From CAVDRM01 sp963611355 (GTDB lineage Bacteria > Bacillota > Clostridia > Christensenellales > Aristaeellaceae), in assembly GCA_963611355.1 (NCBI GenBank), contig CAVDRM010000006.1, positions 18,654-82,653 of the forward strand: DNA of 64,000 nt, in the 5' to 3' direction. The notes beneath the pieces were generated by a model, which was not told the origin of the DNA, did not search any database, and saw only the letters and a program-made list of their open reading frames with translations. Positions 51,239 through 60,658 of the stretch are shown one piece after another (position 1 is the stretch's first letter; each line of letters starts with the position of its first letter). A program made the translations under genes and the position numbers.

Positions 51239-53005
51239 ATGAAGAAGCGTATTGTGGCAATGCTGCTGATCGCGGCCATCCTTGTGTTCGCCTGTGCATC
51301 GTCGCTGGCGGAGGAATACACCCGTCTTTTGAAGCAGGGCATGGAGGGTGATGACGTCACCTATATGCAGGAATGCCTCCAGAGCTACGGCTATTATACC
51401 GGCTCTGTAGACGGCAAATTCGGCAGCGGCATGTACAAGGCGGTTGTTGCGTTTCAGAAAAAGAACGGTCTCAAGGTGGACGGCAGGATAGGCAAAGACA
51501 CTTGGAATGCTTTGGATTCTGCCGATGCCATCGGCAAGGATGATGAAACCGAAAAATTCGATTCTCTGCGCAAGGGTGACAGCGGCGATGCTGTTTTATC
51601 GATGCAGCTTGCTTTGCAGAACTACCTTTATTATAACGGCGAAGCAAACGGAGAATTTGACACGGCGACCTATAGCGCACTGAAGAACTTTCAGGAGTCT
51701 ACGGGGCTGAACGCCGACGGCGTGTACGGCCTGAAGAGCTATCAGGCGCTGGAAGGCGGCACCGCCTCCATTTTTAAGGACGGAGCTGTTCCGAAGCGGA
51801 CGCTCAAGCGCGGTATGCGCGGCTATGATGTGGCGCTGCTTCAGAGGCAGTTAGGTTTAAACGAAACAGGCTATTTTGATTCCGATACTGCGGATGCCTT
51901 GAAAACCTTCCAGACTGATAACGGCTTGACGGTCACCGGCACATTAGACACTGCCACCCGCCGCGCACTTTGGTCCGGCTCTTCCGAGGACGAAAGCGGT
52001 TTTACTACGCTTCGCAAGGGAGCAACGGGCGAAAAGGTCACGGCCATGCAGCTTCGCCTGCGGGAAACCTACTATTATGCCGGAAAAATCAACGGCACAT
52101 TTGATACGACGACCTATAACGCCCTGAAGAGCTTCCAGGCATCCACCGGTCTTAATGTGGACGGCGTATACGGACAAAAGAGCTATGAGGCGCTGGAAGG
52201 CTATCAGGCATCCATCTTTGTGGACGGTGCCATTCCCACCCGCTCTCTCAAGCGCACGATGCGCGGCTATGATGTGTACATTCTCCAGCAGAAGCTGATA
52301 GAGCTTAACTATCTGTCTTCCTGCACGGATGGCTATTATGATGCAAGCACCGTTGCGGCCGTCAAGAAATTCCAGACCGCGAACGGTATTGATGCCACAG
52401 GCATTGTGACTTCCACCACCCGCCGCTATCTCTGGCCGACCTCCATTGACCAGCAGGAGCAGGAGGATGATGCGGGCAAAGATACGGAATATGACACCTA
52501 TACCCGCCCGACTCTTCGCTTGGGCAGCTACGGCAAGTATGTCTCCAGTGCCCAAATGCGCTTGAAGGCCGGCGGATACCTGCTCAGCACGGCGGACGGC
52601 ATCTTCGGCGCGAAAACCAAGCAGGCGGTCATTGCCCTGCAAAAGGAATACGGCCTTGAGCAGGACGGCGTTATCGGCTCGGCAACATGGGACATTTTGA
52701 TGTCCTTCAGCCTTGATACCACCGAGCAGACGCCTGAATATGACGATGAAAATCCCAGCATCGGCGGCGTGACCAAAAAGCTTCAGTTTGGCAGCAAGGG
52801 CGCGGAGGTCACTCGTCTTCAGACATGGCTCATTGATTTGGGCTATCTGGATGACGGTCAGGCGGACGGCATCTTCGGCCGCAAGACACGCACCGCAGTC
52901 CGTAAGTTCCAGAAGGACTACAAGCTGACAGTGGACGGCGTTGTCGGCACAAAGACCTACGTTCAGCTCTATCATGCACTCGGCCTGAACGGTACGGAAG
53001 GTTGA
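51239..53005 (+). CDS. Secreted protein of seven peptidoglycan-binding repeats
   Basis: 588 residues. The signal peptide covers 1-24. Seven PG_binding_1-type units follow, starting near residues 27, 102, 183, 255, 337, 422 and 510. They alternate in type: units 2 and 4 share the long tail DGVYGxKSYxALEG and are followed by ASIF.DGA.P.R linkers, while 3 and 5 begin LKR.MRGYDV. There is no amidase, NlpC/P60 or transpeptidase domain. It is probably a wall-coating or scaffold protein. An AT-rich promoter region lies at 51100-51200. Confidence 0.85.
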   Translation: MKKRIVAMLLIAAILVFACASSLAEEYTRLLKQGMEGDDVTYMQECLQSYGYYTGSVDGKFGSGMYKAVVAFQKKNGLKVDGRIGKDTWNALDSADAIGKDDETEKFDSLRKGDSGDAVLSMQLALQNYLYYNGEANGEFDTATYSALKNFQESTGLNADGVYGLKSYQALEGGTASIFKDGAVPKRTLKRGMRGYDVALLQRQLGLNETGYFDSDTADALKTFQTDNGLTVTGTLDTATRRALWSGSSEDESGFTTLRKGATGEKVTAMQLRLRETYYYAGKINGTFDTTTYNALKSFQASTGLNVDGVYGQKSYEALEGYQASIFVDGAIPTRSLKRTMRGYDVYILQQKLIELNYLSSCTDGYYDASTVAAVKKFQTANGIDATGIVTSTTRRYLWPTSIDQQEQEDDAGKDTEYDTYTRPTLRLGSYGKYVSSAQMRLKAGGYLLSTADGIFGAKTKQAVIALQKEYGLEQDGVIGSATWDILMSFSLDTTEQTPEYDDENPSIGGVTKKLQFGSKGAEVTRLQTWLIDLGYLDDGQADGIFGRKTRTAVRKFQKDYKLTVDGVVGTKTYVQLYHALGLNGTEG

Positions 53006-53022
53006 TTCCTAAAATAAGATTG

Positions 53023-53066
53023 ATGTCCCTGCACGGTTTTCATGCACTGTGCAGGGACTTTTTTTC
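53023..53066 (+). terminator. Rho-independent terminator
   Basis: GTCCCTGCAC and GTGCAGGGAC arms followed by TTTTTTTCTT, 20 bases after the stop of the repeat protein. Confidence 0.9.
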
Positions 53067-53097
53067 TTAAACTTTTTGATAACCTGCCGAAAAATGC

Positions 53098-53126
53098 TTG
53101 CAAATGGTCTTTTGTCGTGTTATTAT
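53098..53126 (+). promoter_or_regulatory. Promoter of tig
   Basis: TTGCAA (53098-53103), a 17-base spacer and TATTAT (53121-53126), about 65 bases before the tig start. Confidence 0.7.
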
Positions 53127-53192
53127 ACAAAATGGTGTCCTAAGCCAAGGACACAAACCAAACGGAACAGTGATTGGGAGGTTGTCCACATC

Positions 53193-54596
53193 ATGGGCTA
53201 CACGGTCGAGAAAATGTCCGGAAATCAAGTCAAGGTCAATTTTGAAATTCCCGCTGCCGATTTCGACGCGGCGCTTGGAAAGGCGTATTTGAAGCTGCGC
53301 GGAAAAATTCAGGTGCCCGGCTTCCGCAAGGGCCATGCGCCCCGCAAACTGATTGAAAAAATGTACGGCGAGTCCGTATTTTATGAAGACGCTTTTGATA
53401 TCGTTTTCCCGGACCATTATGCGGCGGCTGTCAAGGAAAATGATTTAGAGCCTGTTGACCGTCCTGAAATTGACAAGATGGACCAGATGGCTGCGGGTCA
53501 GGATTTGAAATTCTCCGTTAAGGTCTATGTGAAACCCGATGTGACCCTTGGTCAGTACAAGGGCTTGAAGGTCACTAAATATGTGCATACCGTGACAGAG
53601 GAAGAAATCGACCACCGCATTCAGCATGATGTGGAAAAGGAAACCACTATGCAGGACGTTGAAGGACGTGCTGTGCAGATGGGCGATACTGTAGATCTGG
53701 ACTATGCGGGCAAGGTGGACGGCGTTGCCTTCGCGGGCGGCACTGCCGAGGGGCAGACCCTTGAAATCGGCTCTGACTCTTTTATTCCCGGTTTTGAAGA
53801 GCAGATGGTCGGCATGAATATCGGCGAAGAAAAAGACCTGAATGTTAAATTTCCCGAAGAATATCATGCGGAAAATCTAAAGGGCAAGGATGCCGTATTC
53901 CATGTTAAGGTCAATGGCATTCAGGAAAAAGTAACGCCCGCCTTGGATGATGAATTTGCCGCCGATGTGTCCGATTTCTCCACCTTTGCGGAATACAGGC
54001 AGAGCATCGTGGATGAATTGACGAAGAACGCGGAGAAAAATGCCGATATCGAAATGGAAAACAGCCTCATTCAGCAGGCGGTGGACGCGGCGGACAGCGA
54101 CATCCCCGAAGCTATGATCACCGATGAGATTGATGTGATGAAGCGTGAGCTGAAGATGCGCATGATGTATCAGGGGCTGCGCTATGAGGATTATCTCAAG
54201 TATACCGGCCAGACCGAGGAGCAGGTTTCCGAAATGTATAAGCCGGAGGCAGGCAACCGCGTCAAGATGCAGCTTGTGCTGGAAGCCATTGTAAAGGCCG
54301 AAAATGTCGAAGTCTCTGATGAAGATGTCGAAAAGGCCGTCGCCGAGGAAGCGGAGCGCGCCGGAAAGGGCGTTGAAGCCTTCAAGAAGACGCTGAACGA
54401 TCGTCAGATGGAATATCTGCGCGAGAACGCCAAGCTTCGTAAGGTCGTTGATCTGATCAAGGATACCGCCGAGGTTGAAATCAAGGACGACAAGGACAAG
54501 ATTGACGTAAGCAAGACGGCTGAAGAAATGGTTAAAGTCATCGAGGATGAGGAAGCCAAGAAAGCTGCTGAGGAAACCAAGGAAGACAAGGAGTAA
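53193..54596 (+). CDS. tig: Trigger factor
   Basis: The start at 53193 (MGYTVEKMSG) follows GGGAGG; 467 residues. The ribosome-binding signature lies in VPGFRKGHAPRKLIEKMYG (about 45-63). The FKBP domain has GDTVDLDYAGKVDGVAFAGG and FEEQMVGMNIGEEKDLNVKFP. A helical chaperone domain follows, then a charged tail rich in K, D and E (last 45 residues) that is longer than usual. It assists folding at the ribosome; clpP and clpX follow, as is common. Confidence 0.96.
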   Translation: MGYTVEKMSGNQVKVNFEIPAADFDAALGKAYLKLRGKIQVPGFRKGHAPRKLIEKMYGESVFYEDAFDIVFPDHYAAAVKENDLEPVDRPEIDKMDQMAAGQDLKFSVKVYVKPDVTLGQYKGLKVTKYVHTVTEEEIDHRIQHDVEKETTMQDVEGRAVQMGDTVDLDYAGKVDGVAFAGGTAEGQTLEIGSDSFIPGFEEQMVGMNIGEEKDLNVKFPEEYHAENLKGKDAVFHVKVNGIQEKVTPALDDEFAADVSDFSTFAEYRQSIVDELTKNAEKNADIEMENSLIQQAVDAADSDIPEAMITDEIDVMKRELKMRMMYQGLRYEDYLKYTGQTEEQVSEMYKPEAGNRVKMQLVLEAIVKAENVEVSDEDVEKAVAEEAERAGKGVEAFKKTLNDRQMEYLRENAKLRKVVDLIKDTAEVEIKDDKDKIDVSKTAEEMVKVIEDEEAKKAAEETKEDKE

Positions 54597-54722
54597 ATTC
54601 CTTTTGAACTGATTTTCTTTTGTGCGCGACCCATGCCTGCGGTTTCGCCGGATGGCGTAAATGCGGCTGCATGAGCCGCGCATTGCATTTGAAACAGATA
54701 TCAGAGCGGGGAGGCAGAAATT

Positions 54723-55319
54723 ATGTCGCTCATACCTTATGTCATTGAAGAAACAGGCCGCGGAGAACGTGCGAGCGATATTTATTCGCGCCTGCTTCGG
54801 GATCGCATCGTATTTTTAGGCAGTGAGATTGACGATCAAGTCGCCAATTCCATTGTTGCACAGCTTCTCTTTTTGGAAACAGAAAATCCGGATGCCGATA
54901 TTTCACTTTACATCAATAGTCCCGGTGGCTCGGTCACGGCAGGCATGGCAATTTATGACACCATGAATTATGTCAAATGCCCCGTGCGTACCGTGTGCAT
55001 CGGTATGGCAGCCTCAATGGGCGCGTTCCTGCTGATGGCGGGCGAAAAGGGCAAGCGCATGGCACTGCCAAACAGCGAGATTATGATTCATCAGCCTTCC
55101 GGCGGCGCATCCGGTCAAGCAACGGATGTGACCATTCGGGCTGAATGGCTGCTCAAGACCCGCCATAAAATGAGTCAAATGATGGCCAATATGACCGGAA
55201 AGACGCTGGAAGAAATCGAGCGCGATGTCGAGCGCGACCATTTTATGACGGCGCAGGAAGCGCTTGAATACGGCATCATCGATGAAATCTATCAGCCCAA
55301 GCCGAAAACAGCGAGGTAA
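54723..55319 (+). CDS. clpP: ATP-dependent Clp protease proteolytic subunit
   Basis: 198 residues. The serine is in CIGMAASMGAFLL, the histidine in IMIHQPSGG, with LYINSPGGSVTAG forming the substrate channel. GGGGAGG precedes the start. It works with ClpX, whose gene begins three bases after its stop. Confidence 0.98.
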   Translation: MSLIPYVIEETGRGERASDIYSRLLRDRIVFLGSEIDDQVANSIVAQLLFLETENPDADISLYINSPGGSVTAGMAIYDTMNYVKCPVRTVCIGMAASMGAFLLMAGEKGKRMALPNSEIMIHQPSGGASGQATDVTIRAEWLLKTRHKMSQMMANMTGKTLEEIERDVERDHFMTAQEALEYGIIDEIYQPKPKTAR

Positions 55320-55322
55320 AGT

Positions 55323-56627
55323 ATGGCAAAAGACGATGATTTTATGCAGCGCAAGCATCGCTGCTCCTTCTGCGGAAAATCTCAGGATCAGGTGCGGCGG
55401 CTGGTGGCCGGCCCAAATGCGTACATCTGCAATGAATGCATCACGCTCTGTCAGGAAATCATGCGTGAGGATTTGGATGTATTGGCCAGTCCCAGAATGT
55501 CCAAAATTCCGACGCCGTCTGAAATGAAGGCCGTACTGGATGAGTATGTTATTGGTCAGGAAAAGGCCAAGCGCACGCTCTGTGTTGCCGTGTATAACCA
55601 CTATAAGCGCATCAACGCGCCGCAGAAAAAGGACGATGTGGAACTGCAAAAGTCCAATATTCTGATGGTCGGGCCGACAGGCTGCGGCAAGACCTATCTG
55701 GCGCAGTCCCTGGCTCGGATTTTGAATGTGCCGTTCGCTATTGCCGATGCCACAGCGCTGACTGAGGCCGGCTATGTCGGTGAGGATGTTGAGAATATCC
55801 TTCTTCGCCTGATTCAGGCCGCAAACGGCGATGTACAGGCTGCGCAGCAGGGCATTATTTATATTGACGAAATCGACAAGATTGCCCGCAAGGGAGAAAA
55901 TGTGTCGATTACCCGTGATGTGTCCGGCGAGGGCGTTCAGCAGGCGCTGCTCAAGATTTTGGAGGGCACGGTTGCCAATGTGCCGCCGCAGGGCGGGCGC
56001 AAGCATCCCCAGCAGGAGTTCATTCAGATTGACACCAACAACATCCTCTTCATTTGCGGCGGCGCGTTCGACGGTCTTTCTCAAATCATCGAGCAGCGCA
56101 CGGGCAAAAAGACGATGGGATTCGGCGCGAAGGTGGAGGGCGACAGCGGCAGGAATGTCGGCAAGGTGCTTTCTGAGATGCGGCCGGAGGATCTGATGAA
56201 ATTCGGCCTGATTCCGGAATTTGTCGGCCGTCTGCCGGTCACTGTTTCGCTGAATTCGCTGGATGAGGATGCCTTGGTGCAAATTTTGACAAAACCGCGC
56301 AACGCGCTCGTCAAGCAGTACCAAAAGCTGCTGGAATTGGATGATATCACGCTTTCTTTTGATGACGATGCTTTGACGGCCATCGCAAAGAAGGCTATCG
56401 AGCGCAAGGCCGGGGCCCGCGGCCTTCGGGCAATCATCGAGGATGCTATGCTCGATACGATGTTCGACCTGCCCGCACGGGATGATATAGTCCGTTGCAG
56501 AGTGACGAAGGGCACCATCGAAAAAGGCGACAAGCCAATCTTGGAGCATGGAGAGCGGCATCGTCTTCCCAAGGCAAAGAAGGTACCGGCGGAAGCAGTC
56601 GACAATACGACACCGAGCGCAAGCTGA
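55323..56627 (+). CDS. clpX: Clp protease ATP-binding subunit
   Basis: 434 residues. The zinc-binding domain has CSFCGKSQDQ and CNECITLC. Walker A is GPTGCGKTYLAQ, Walker B IIYIDEIDKIA, and the pore loop lies near GYVGEDVENIL. It unfolds tagged proteins for ClpP. It is coupled to clpP and ends before a terminator. Confidence 0.98.
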   Translation: MAKDDDFMQRKHRCSFCGKSQDQVRRLVAGPNAYICNECITLCQEIMREDLDVLASPRMSKIPTPSEMKAVLDEYVIGQEKAKRTLCVAVYNHYKRINAPQKKDDVELQKSNILMVGPTGCGKTYLAQSLARILNVPFAIADATALTEAGYVGEDVENILLRLIQAANGDVQAAQQGIIYIDEIDKIARKGENVSITRDVSGEGVQQALLKILEGTVANVPPQGGRKHPQQEFIQIDTNNILFICGGAFDGLSQIIEQRTGKKTMGFGAKVEGDSGRNVGKVLSEMRPEDLMKFGLIPEFVGRLPVTVSLNSLDEDALVQILTKPRNALVKQYQKLLELDDITLSFDDDALTAIAKKAIERKAGARGLRAIIEDAMLDTMFDLPARDDIVRCRVTKGTIEKGDKPILEHGERHRLPKAKKVPAEAVDNTTPSAS

Positions 56628-56647
56628 TACGAAAAACAACATTAACC

Positions 56648-56693
56648 CCCTTTTCCTATGTTTTGCAACACAGGGAAAGGGGATTTTGATAAC
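56648..56693 (+). terminator. Terminator after clpX
   Basis: CCCCTTTTCCTATG pairs with CACAGGGAAAGGGG around a short loop and is followed by ATTTTG. The stem is long with few mismatches. Confidence 0.8.
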
Positions 56694-56714
56694 AGGCGAT
56701 GTGCTCATCGCCAC

Positions 56715-56743
56715 TTGTCAAGTCTTCGGTTTCAAGGTATAAT
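56715..56743 (+). promoter_or_regulatory. Promoter of lon
   Basis: TTGTCA (56715-56720), 17 bases and TATAAT (56738-56743). No CIRCE or CtsR-type heat-shock operator is evident nearby. Confidence 0.8.
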
Positions 56744-56792
56744 GACACACGGCAGACTGATTTGTCTTGCCGTTATCTTTACGGAGGGTATT

Positions 56793-59135
56793 ATGCCGAG
56801 AAAGAAAAAGGAAACGCTGGAAATGCCCATCATTCCGCTGCGCGGGCTGGTTGTATTTCCGCATATGGTTTTGCATTTTGACATTGGCCGCGCTCGATCT
56901 ATTGCTGCATTGGAACAGGCCATGCTGAAGAATCAGCAGGTGTTTTTGGTAGCGCAGCGAGACAGCGAAACGGAAAATCCGGAGCTTGCGGAGCTTTGCT
57001 CCGTCGGAACGATTTCAACCATTAAACAGGTGCTGAATCTGCCGGGTGAGGCCGTCCGCGTGCTGGTTGAAGGAAAAAAACGCGCCGTCTTAACGGCTGT
57101 CACAGACAGCGAGAACGGCTTAACAGCCACCGTGCTGCTCCCCGATGGGGGAAATACGGACACATCGGAGCTACAGGCTTTTGTCCGCACGACCCATGCG
57201 CTGTTTGAGGAATATGCACGGCAGAGCGGCCGAGTTGCGGCAGAAACCGTCCGCTCCGTGGCGGATGTAAATGCACCGGAGCATCTGGCTGATTTGATTG
57301 CGGCCAATGTCTTGACACGCACGGAGGAAAGACAGGCCATTTTGGAGAAAACGGATGTTCAGCAGCGTCTGGAAACACTGTGCGAGATTTTGATGCGGGA
57401 AACCGAACTGGCAGCGATTGAAAAAAATGTGCAGTCACGGCTCAAGAAGCAGATTGATAAAAATCAGAAGGATTATTATCTGAGAGAACAGATAAAGGCC
57501 ATTCAGGAGGAACTGGGCGACCGAGAAGCCACGGATGTGGACGACCTTCGAGCAAAAGCCGAAAAGCTGCCGCTGAATGACGAGGCACGGGAGAAGGTTA
57601 ACCGAGAGCTGGACAGAATCTCACGCATGGCCTCGGGAACGCCCGAAATCGGCGTGAGCCGCACCTATGTCGAGTGGATCTTGGATTTGCCGTGGGGCAA
57701 ATTGACCAGCGATAATTTGGATTTGAAACGCGCCCGCCGAATCTTAGACGAGGAACATTATGGCCTGGAGCAGGTCAAGGAGCGCGTTATTGAATACTTG
57801 GCCGTTCGCCGCATGAAAGAGCAGAGCACGGGGGACGCCGCCATGAAAGGACCGATTTTGTGCTTTATCGGACCGCCAGGCGTAGGCAAAACATCGATTG
57901 TTAAGGGCATTGCGCGGGCTGTCGGCCGGAAATTTGTGCAGATGTCCTTGGGCGGTGTTCGGGATGAAGCGGAGATTCGCGGCCATCGCCGCACTTATAT
58001 CGGGGCGATTCCGGGGCGCATCATTTCGGGCATCAAGCAGGCCGGAACGATGAATCCAGTCTTCCTCTTTGATGAAATCGACAAAATGAGCGGCGATTTT
58101 CGCGGCGACCCTGCCAGCGCCATGCTTGAGGTGCTGGACGCGGAGCAGAATTATGCCTTCCGTGACCATTATTTAGAACTGCCGTTCGACCTCTCCAAGG
58201 TGATGTTTATCACCACTGCCAACAGCGGGGACACGATTCCAGCGCCCCTGCGCGACCGTATGGAAATCATTGAAGTTCCCAGCTATACGGAAGAAGAAAA
58301 GCTGCAAATTGCCAAAAAACATCTGCTTAAAAAGCAAATAGCCGAGCATGGTCTTCCGAAAAACAGCGTGAGAATGAACGAGGCTGTCTTAAAGCAGCTC
58401 ATTGAAGATTATACCCGCGAGGCCGGTGTGCGTGTTTTAAGCCGTACCATTGCCCGCGTCGTGCGCAAGGCCGCCGTTGATATGCTGGAAAAGGATGTGC
58501 GGCAGGTGAATGTGACTTCGGTTCTGCTCAAGGTGTACCTAGGAGCACCGCGCTATTTGCGTGAGCCGCCGGAAAAAGCGCCGATGGTGGGCGTTGTTAA
58601 CGGGCTGGCCTATACGACGGTCGGCGGGGAAACCTTGGCGGTCGAATGTGCCGTCATGCAGGGGAACGGCGCGTTGGAAACGACTGGGCAGTTAGGCGGT
58701 GTCATGAAGGAAAGCGCGAAGGCAGCGCTTTCATGGGTGCGGGCGCACGCACAGGAATACGGCATTGATTCGGATTTTCACAAAAAACAGGATATTCACA
58801 TTCATGTGCCTGAGGGTGCCGTTCCCAAGGATGGTCCAAGCGCCGGCGTAACGATTGCAACGGCGCTGGTGAGCGCTTTGAGCGGGAAAAAGGTACGGCA
58901 GGATGTGGCCATGACGGGGGAAATTACCCTGCGCGGGCGTGTGCTGCCCATCGGCGGCGTGAAGGAAAAGCTGCTGGCCGCTTATCGCGCCGGCATCAAG
59001 ACCATTCTTTTGCCGCAGGAAAACGAAAAGGATTTAGAGGATGTACCGGAGCATGTGCGCAAGCAGTTTGATATCCATCTGACAGATGATATCAGTGATG
59101 TACTGAAGCTGGCGCTGATAAACGAAAGCGAGTAA
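56793..59135 (+). CDS. lon: ATP-dependent protease La
   Basis: The start at 56793 (MPRKKKETLE) follows CGGAGGG; 780 residues. The N-terminal LON domain (IIPLRGLVVFPHMVLHFDIG) is followed by a coiled linker. The AAA module has GPPGVGKTSIVKGIA and VFLFDEIDKM. The protease domain has the catalytic serine in PKDGPSAGVTIAT and lysine in GGVKEKLLAA. Its stop is four bases before engB. Confidence 0.98.
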   Translation: MPRKKKETLEMPIIPLRGLVVFPHMVLHFDIGRARSIAALEQAMLKNQQVFLVAQRDSETENPELAELCSVGTISTIKQVLNLPGEAVRVLVEGKKRAVLTAVTDSENGLTATVLLPDGGNTDTSELQAFVRTTHALFEEYARQSGRVAAETVRSVADVNAPEHLADLIAANVLTRTEERQAILEKTDVQQRLETLCEILMRETELAAIEKNVQSRLKKQIDKNQKDYYLREQIKAIQEELGDREATDVDDLRAKAEKLPLNDEAREKVNRELDRISRMASGTPEIGVSRTYVEWILDLPWGKLTSDNLDLKRARRILDEEHYGLEQVKERVIEYLAVRRMKEQSTGDAAMKGPILCFIGPPGVGKTSIVKGIARAVGRKFVQMSLGGVRDEAEIRGHRRTYIGAIPGRIISGIKQAGTMNPVFLFDEIDKMSGDFRGDPASAMLEVLDAEQNYAFRDHYLELPFDLSKVMFITTANSGDTIPAPLRDRMEIIEVPSYTEEEKLQIAKKHLLKKQIAEHGLPKNSVRMNEAVLKQLIEDYTREAGVRVLSRTIARVVRKAAVDMLEKDVRQVNVTSVLLKVYLGAPRYLREPPEKAPMVGVVNGLAYTTVGGETLAVECAVMQGNGALETTGQLGGVMKESAKAALSWVRAHAQEYGIDSDFHKKQDIHIHVPEGAVPKDGPSAGVTIATALVSALSGKKVRQDVAMTGEITLRGRVLPIGGVKEKLLAAYRAGIKTILLPQENEKDLEDVPEHVRKQFDIHLTDDISDVLKLALINESE

Positions 59136-59139
59136 CGAA

Positions 59140-59730
59140 ATGGACATCATTAAAGCCGAATTTATCACCAGCCTGAGCGAATATAAAAAATTTCCGAGGA
59201 TGGGGCTGCCGCAGATTGCCGTGGCTGGAAAGAGCAATGTCGGAAAAAGTTCGCTGATCAACAGCCTGTGCAGGCGGAAAAATTTAGCGCGTGTCAGCGG
59301 AACGCCCGGCAAAACTCGGCTCATCAACATCTTTCTGCTCAATGATGAATTCCATCTGATCGATTTACCCGGCTATGGCTTTGCCAAGGTCGACAAGAAG
59401 GAGAAGGAACGCTGGGGCAGCATGATGGACGGCTTTTTTGCGGATTCGGCTCTGCTCAGGACGACCCTGCATTTGGTGGATATCCGCCATGACCCCACGC
59501 AGGACGACCTGACGATGAACCGTTTTCTTCGTCAGACAGGACACCCCTTCATTGTCATCGCAACCAAGGCGGATAAGATTTCCCGCGGCGCACGGATGAA
59601 ACAGCTTGCGCCTATCTGCCGTATGCTTGAAGTGCAGCCGTGGCAGGTCATTCCGTATTCCTCGGAAACAGGCGAAGGCCGAACGCAACTCCTCAGTACG
59701 CTGGCCGAATGTTTAGCAACAAAAGTATAA
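59140..59730 (+). CDS. engB: Ribosome biogenesis GTPase EngB/YsxC
   Basis: 196 residues. G1 AVAGKSNVGKSSLIN, G2 region SGTPGKTRLIN, G3 LIDLPGYGFAKV and G4 IVIATKADKIS are complete. It helps assemble the 50S subunit. The lon-engB pairing is typical of Firmicutes. Confidence 0.97.
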   Translation: MDIIKAEFITSLSEYKKFPRMGLPQIAVAGKSNVGKSSLINSLCRRKNLARVSGTPGKTRLINIFLLNDEFHLIDLPGYGFAKVDKKEKERWGSMMDGFFADSALLRTTLHLVDIRHDPTQDDLTMNRFLRQTGHPFIVIATKADKISRGARMKQLAPICRMLEVQPWQVIPYSSETGEGRTQLLSTLAECLATKV

Positions 59731-59770
59731 ACTATGCATCAGCAGGTATTTATTGTTAGTCCGCCTCTGC

Positions 59771-59819
59771 GTGAATTCCCAAAGTAAATGCCACGGTGGC
59801 TTTTACTTTGGGAATTCAC
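59771..59819. terminator. 49-bp near-perfect palindrome after engB
   Basis: GTGAATTCCCAAAGTAAA (59771-59788) and its exact inverse (59802-59819) enclose a smaller GCCAC-G-GTGGC stem. A run of seven T begins seven bases later. It is probably the engB terminator, but the 18-bp perfect outer stem is unusually long. Confidence 0.65.
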
Positions 59820-59866
59820 GGACACATTTTTTTCAGCATTTTTCAATGTTTTATAGGGGAAAGCTC

Positions 59867-59895
59867 TTGCTTTTTTCAACTATATATAGTATAAT
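59867..59895 (+). promoter_or_regulatory. Promoter of rpmB
   Basis: TTGCTT (59867-59872), 17 bases and TATAAT (59890-59895), with AT-rich flanks. The leader is about 75 bases. Confidence 0.8.
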
Positions 59896-59977
59896 AGTCA
59901 AGCTGTCGATTATGGATGTATCGTGTCGGGAGACCGACGCGTCACCGAAAGCCAATTCCTATGGGAGGTTATGTAAG

Positions 59978-60205
59978 ATGGGCAAGTTTTGTGAGGTCTG
60001 CGCGAAGGGTCAGATGGTTGGTCACAATGTGAGCCATTCCAATCGGAAAACCAGCCATGCCTGGGCTCCGAATGTTCAGAAGGTGCGCGTTGTTGTGGAC
60101 GGTCGGCCAATGAAGCTGAATGTTTGCACCCGCTGCCTGCGCAGCGGTTATGTGCAGCGTGCTATGCCCGCCGTCAAGGCTGCCGACGCTACTGCCGAGG
60201 AATAA
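59978..60205 (+). CDS. rpmB: 50S ribosomal protein L28
   Basis: 75 residues from 59978, following GGGAGG. CEVCAKGQMVGHNVSHSNRKT is the L28 signature, and a second cysteine pair in VCTRCLRSG completes the zinc-binding form. It is a single-gene unit with its own promoter and terminator. Confidence 0.97.
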   Translation: MGKFCEVCAKGQMVGHNVSHSNRKTSHAWAPNVQKVRVVVDGRPMKLNVCTRCLRSGYVQRAMPAVKAADATAEE

Positions 60206-60227
60206 TTTCCCTTTTGCAGTGTTATGA

Positions 60228-60257
60228 CCATCCTGTATTAAGCAGGGTGGTTTTTGT
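60228..60257 (+). terminator. Terminator of rpmB
   Basis: ACCATCCTG and CAGGGTGGT arms (one G-T pair) followed by TTTTT. Confidence 0.75.
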
Positions 60258-60308
60258 CGCATTTTAAGATCAGTTTATGTGGTCTAAATGACTTTATTAT
60301 CAAGTATT

Positions 60309-60590
60309 TCACAAATCATATACAGCACCAGTCTCAACTTCGCCGCTTGTACTGCTGCCAAACAAAATTCCACTTTCTTCATCATAGGTTGCTGGGAATT
60401 TAAAGTGGATGATTTTGATAAGATGACCGTCAGCGCGTTTCCCTTTCGGGGTATTACAGATTTCGATGGAAGAAATCATGGCTCGCAGAAGTGATTTTTT
60501 GTCCTCCGGCTCCATTACATCATAATACTTGGAAAAGCCCTCAAGCATCTCAAAAATTGCTTCCTTCGTCATGGTCGATTTCTGAACCAT
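60309..60590 (-). pseudogene. Serine recombinase C-terminal remnant
   Basis: 93 residues similar in kind to the tail at 232-836: ILEMLEGFSKYYDVM-like helix, LLRAMISSIEICNTPKGKRA, then IKIIHFKFPATYD and the closing VETGAVYDL. Catalytic and DNA-binding domains are missing upstream of 60590. It is the leftover of a second integrative element. Confidence 0.7.
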
Positions 60591-60609
60591 GGCGATTTGG
60601 TATACTCAA

Positions 60610-60651
60610 AGCACAAACAAACTATACCGACGGGTATAGAGCGCTTGTGCT
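60610..60651. repeat. Composite inverted repeat
   Basis: Outer arms AGCACAA/TTGTGCT and inner arms CTATACC/GGTATAG form a two-stage hairpin separated by 5-base internal loops. It lies between the recombinase tail and the IS110 stub and may be an element end or attachment site. Confidence 0.4.
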
Positions 60652-60658
60652 TATTCAA

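Noticed and set aside
54600..54720. Promoter between tig and clpP
   Set aside because: There is a GC-rich hairpin but no convincing -35/-10 pair, so I could not support one.
55014..56714. 566-codon minus-strand open frame
   Set aside because: It is antisense to clpP and clpX, which are unmistakable; no domain is evident.
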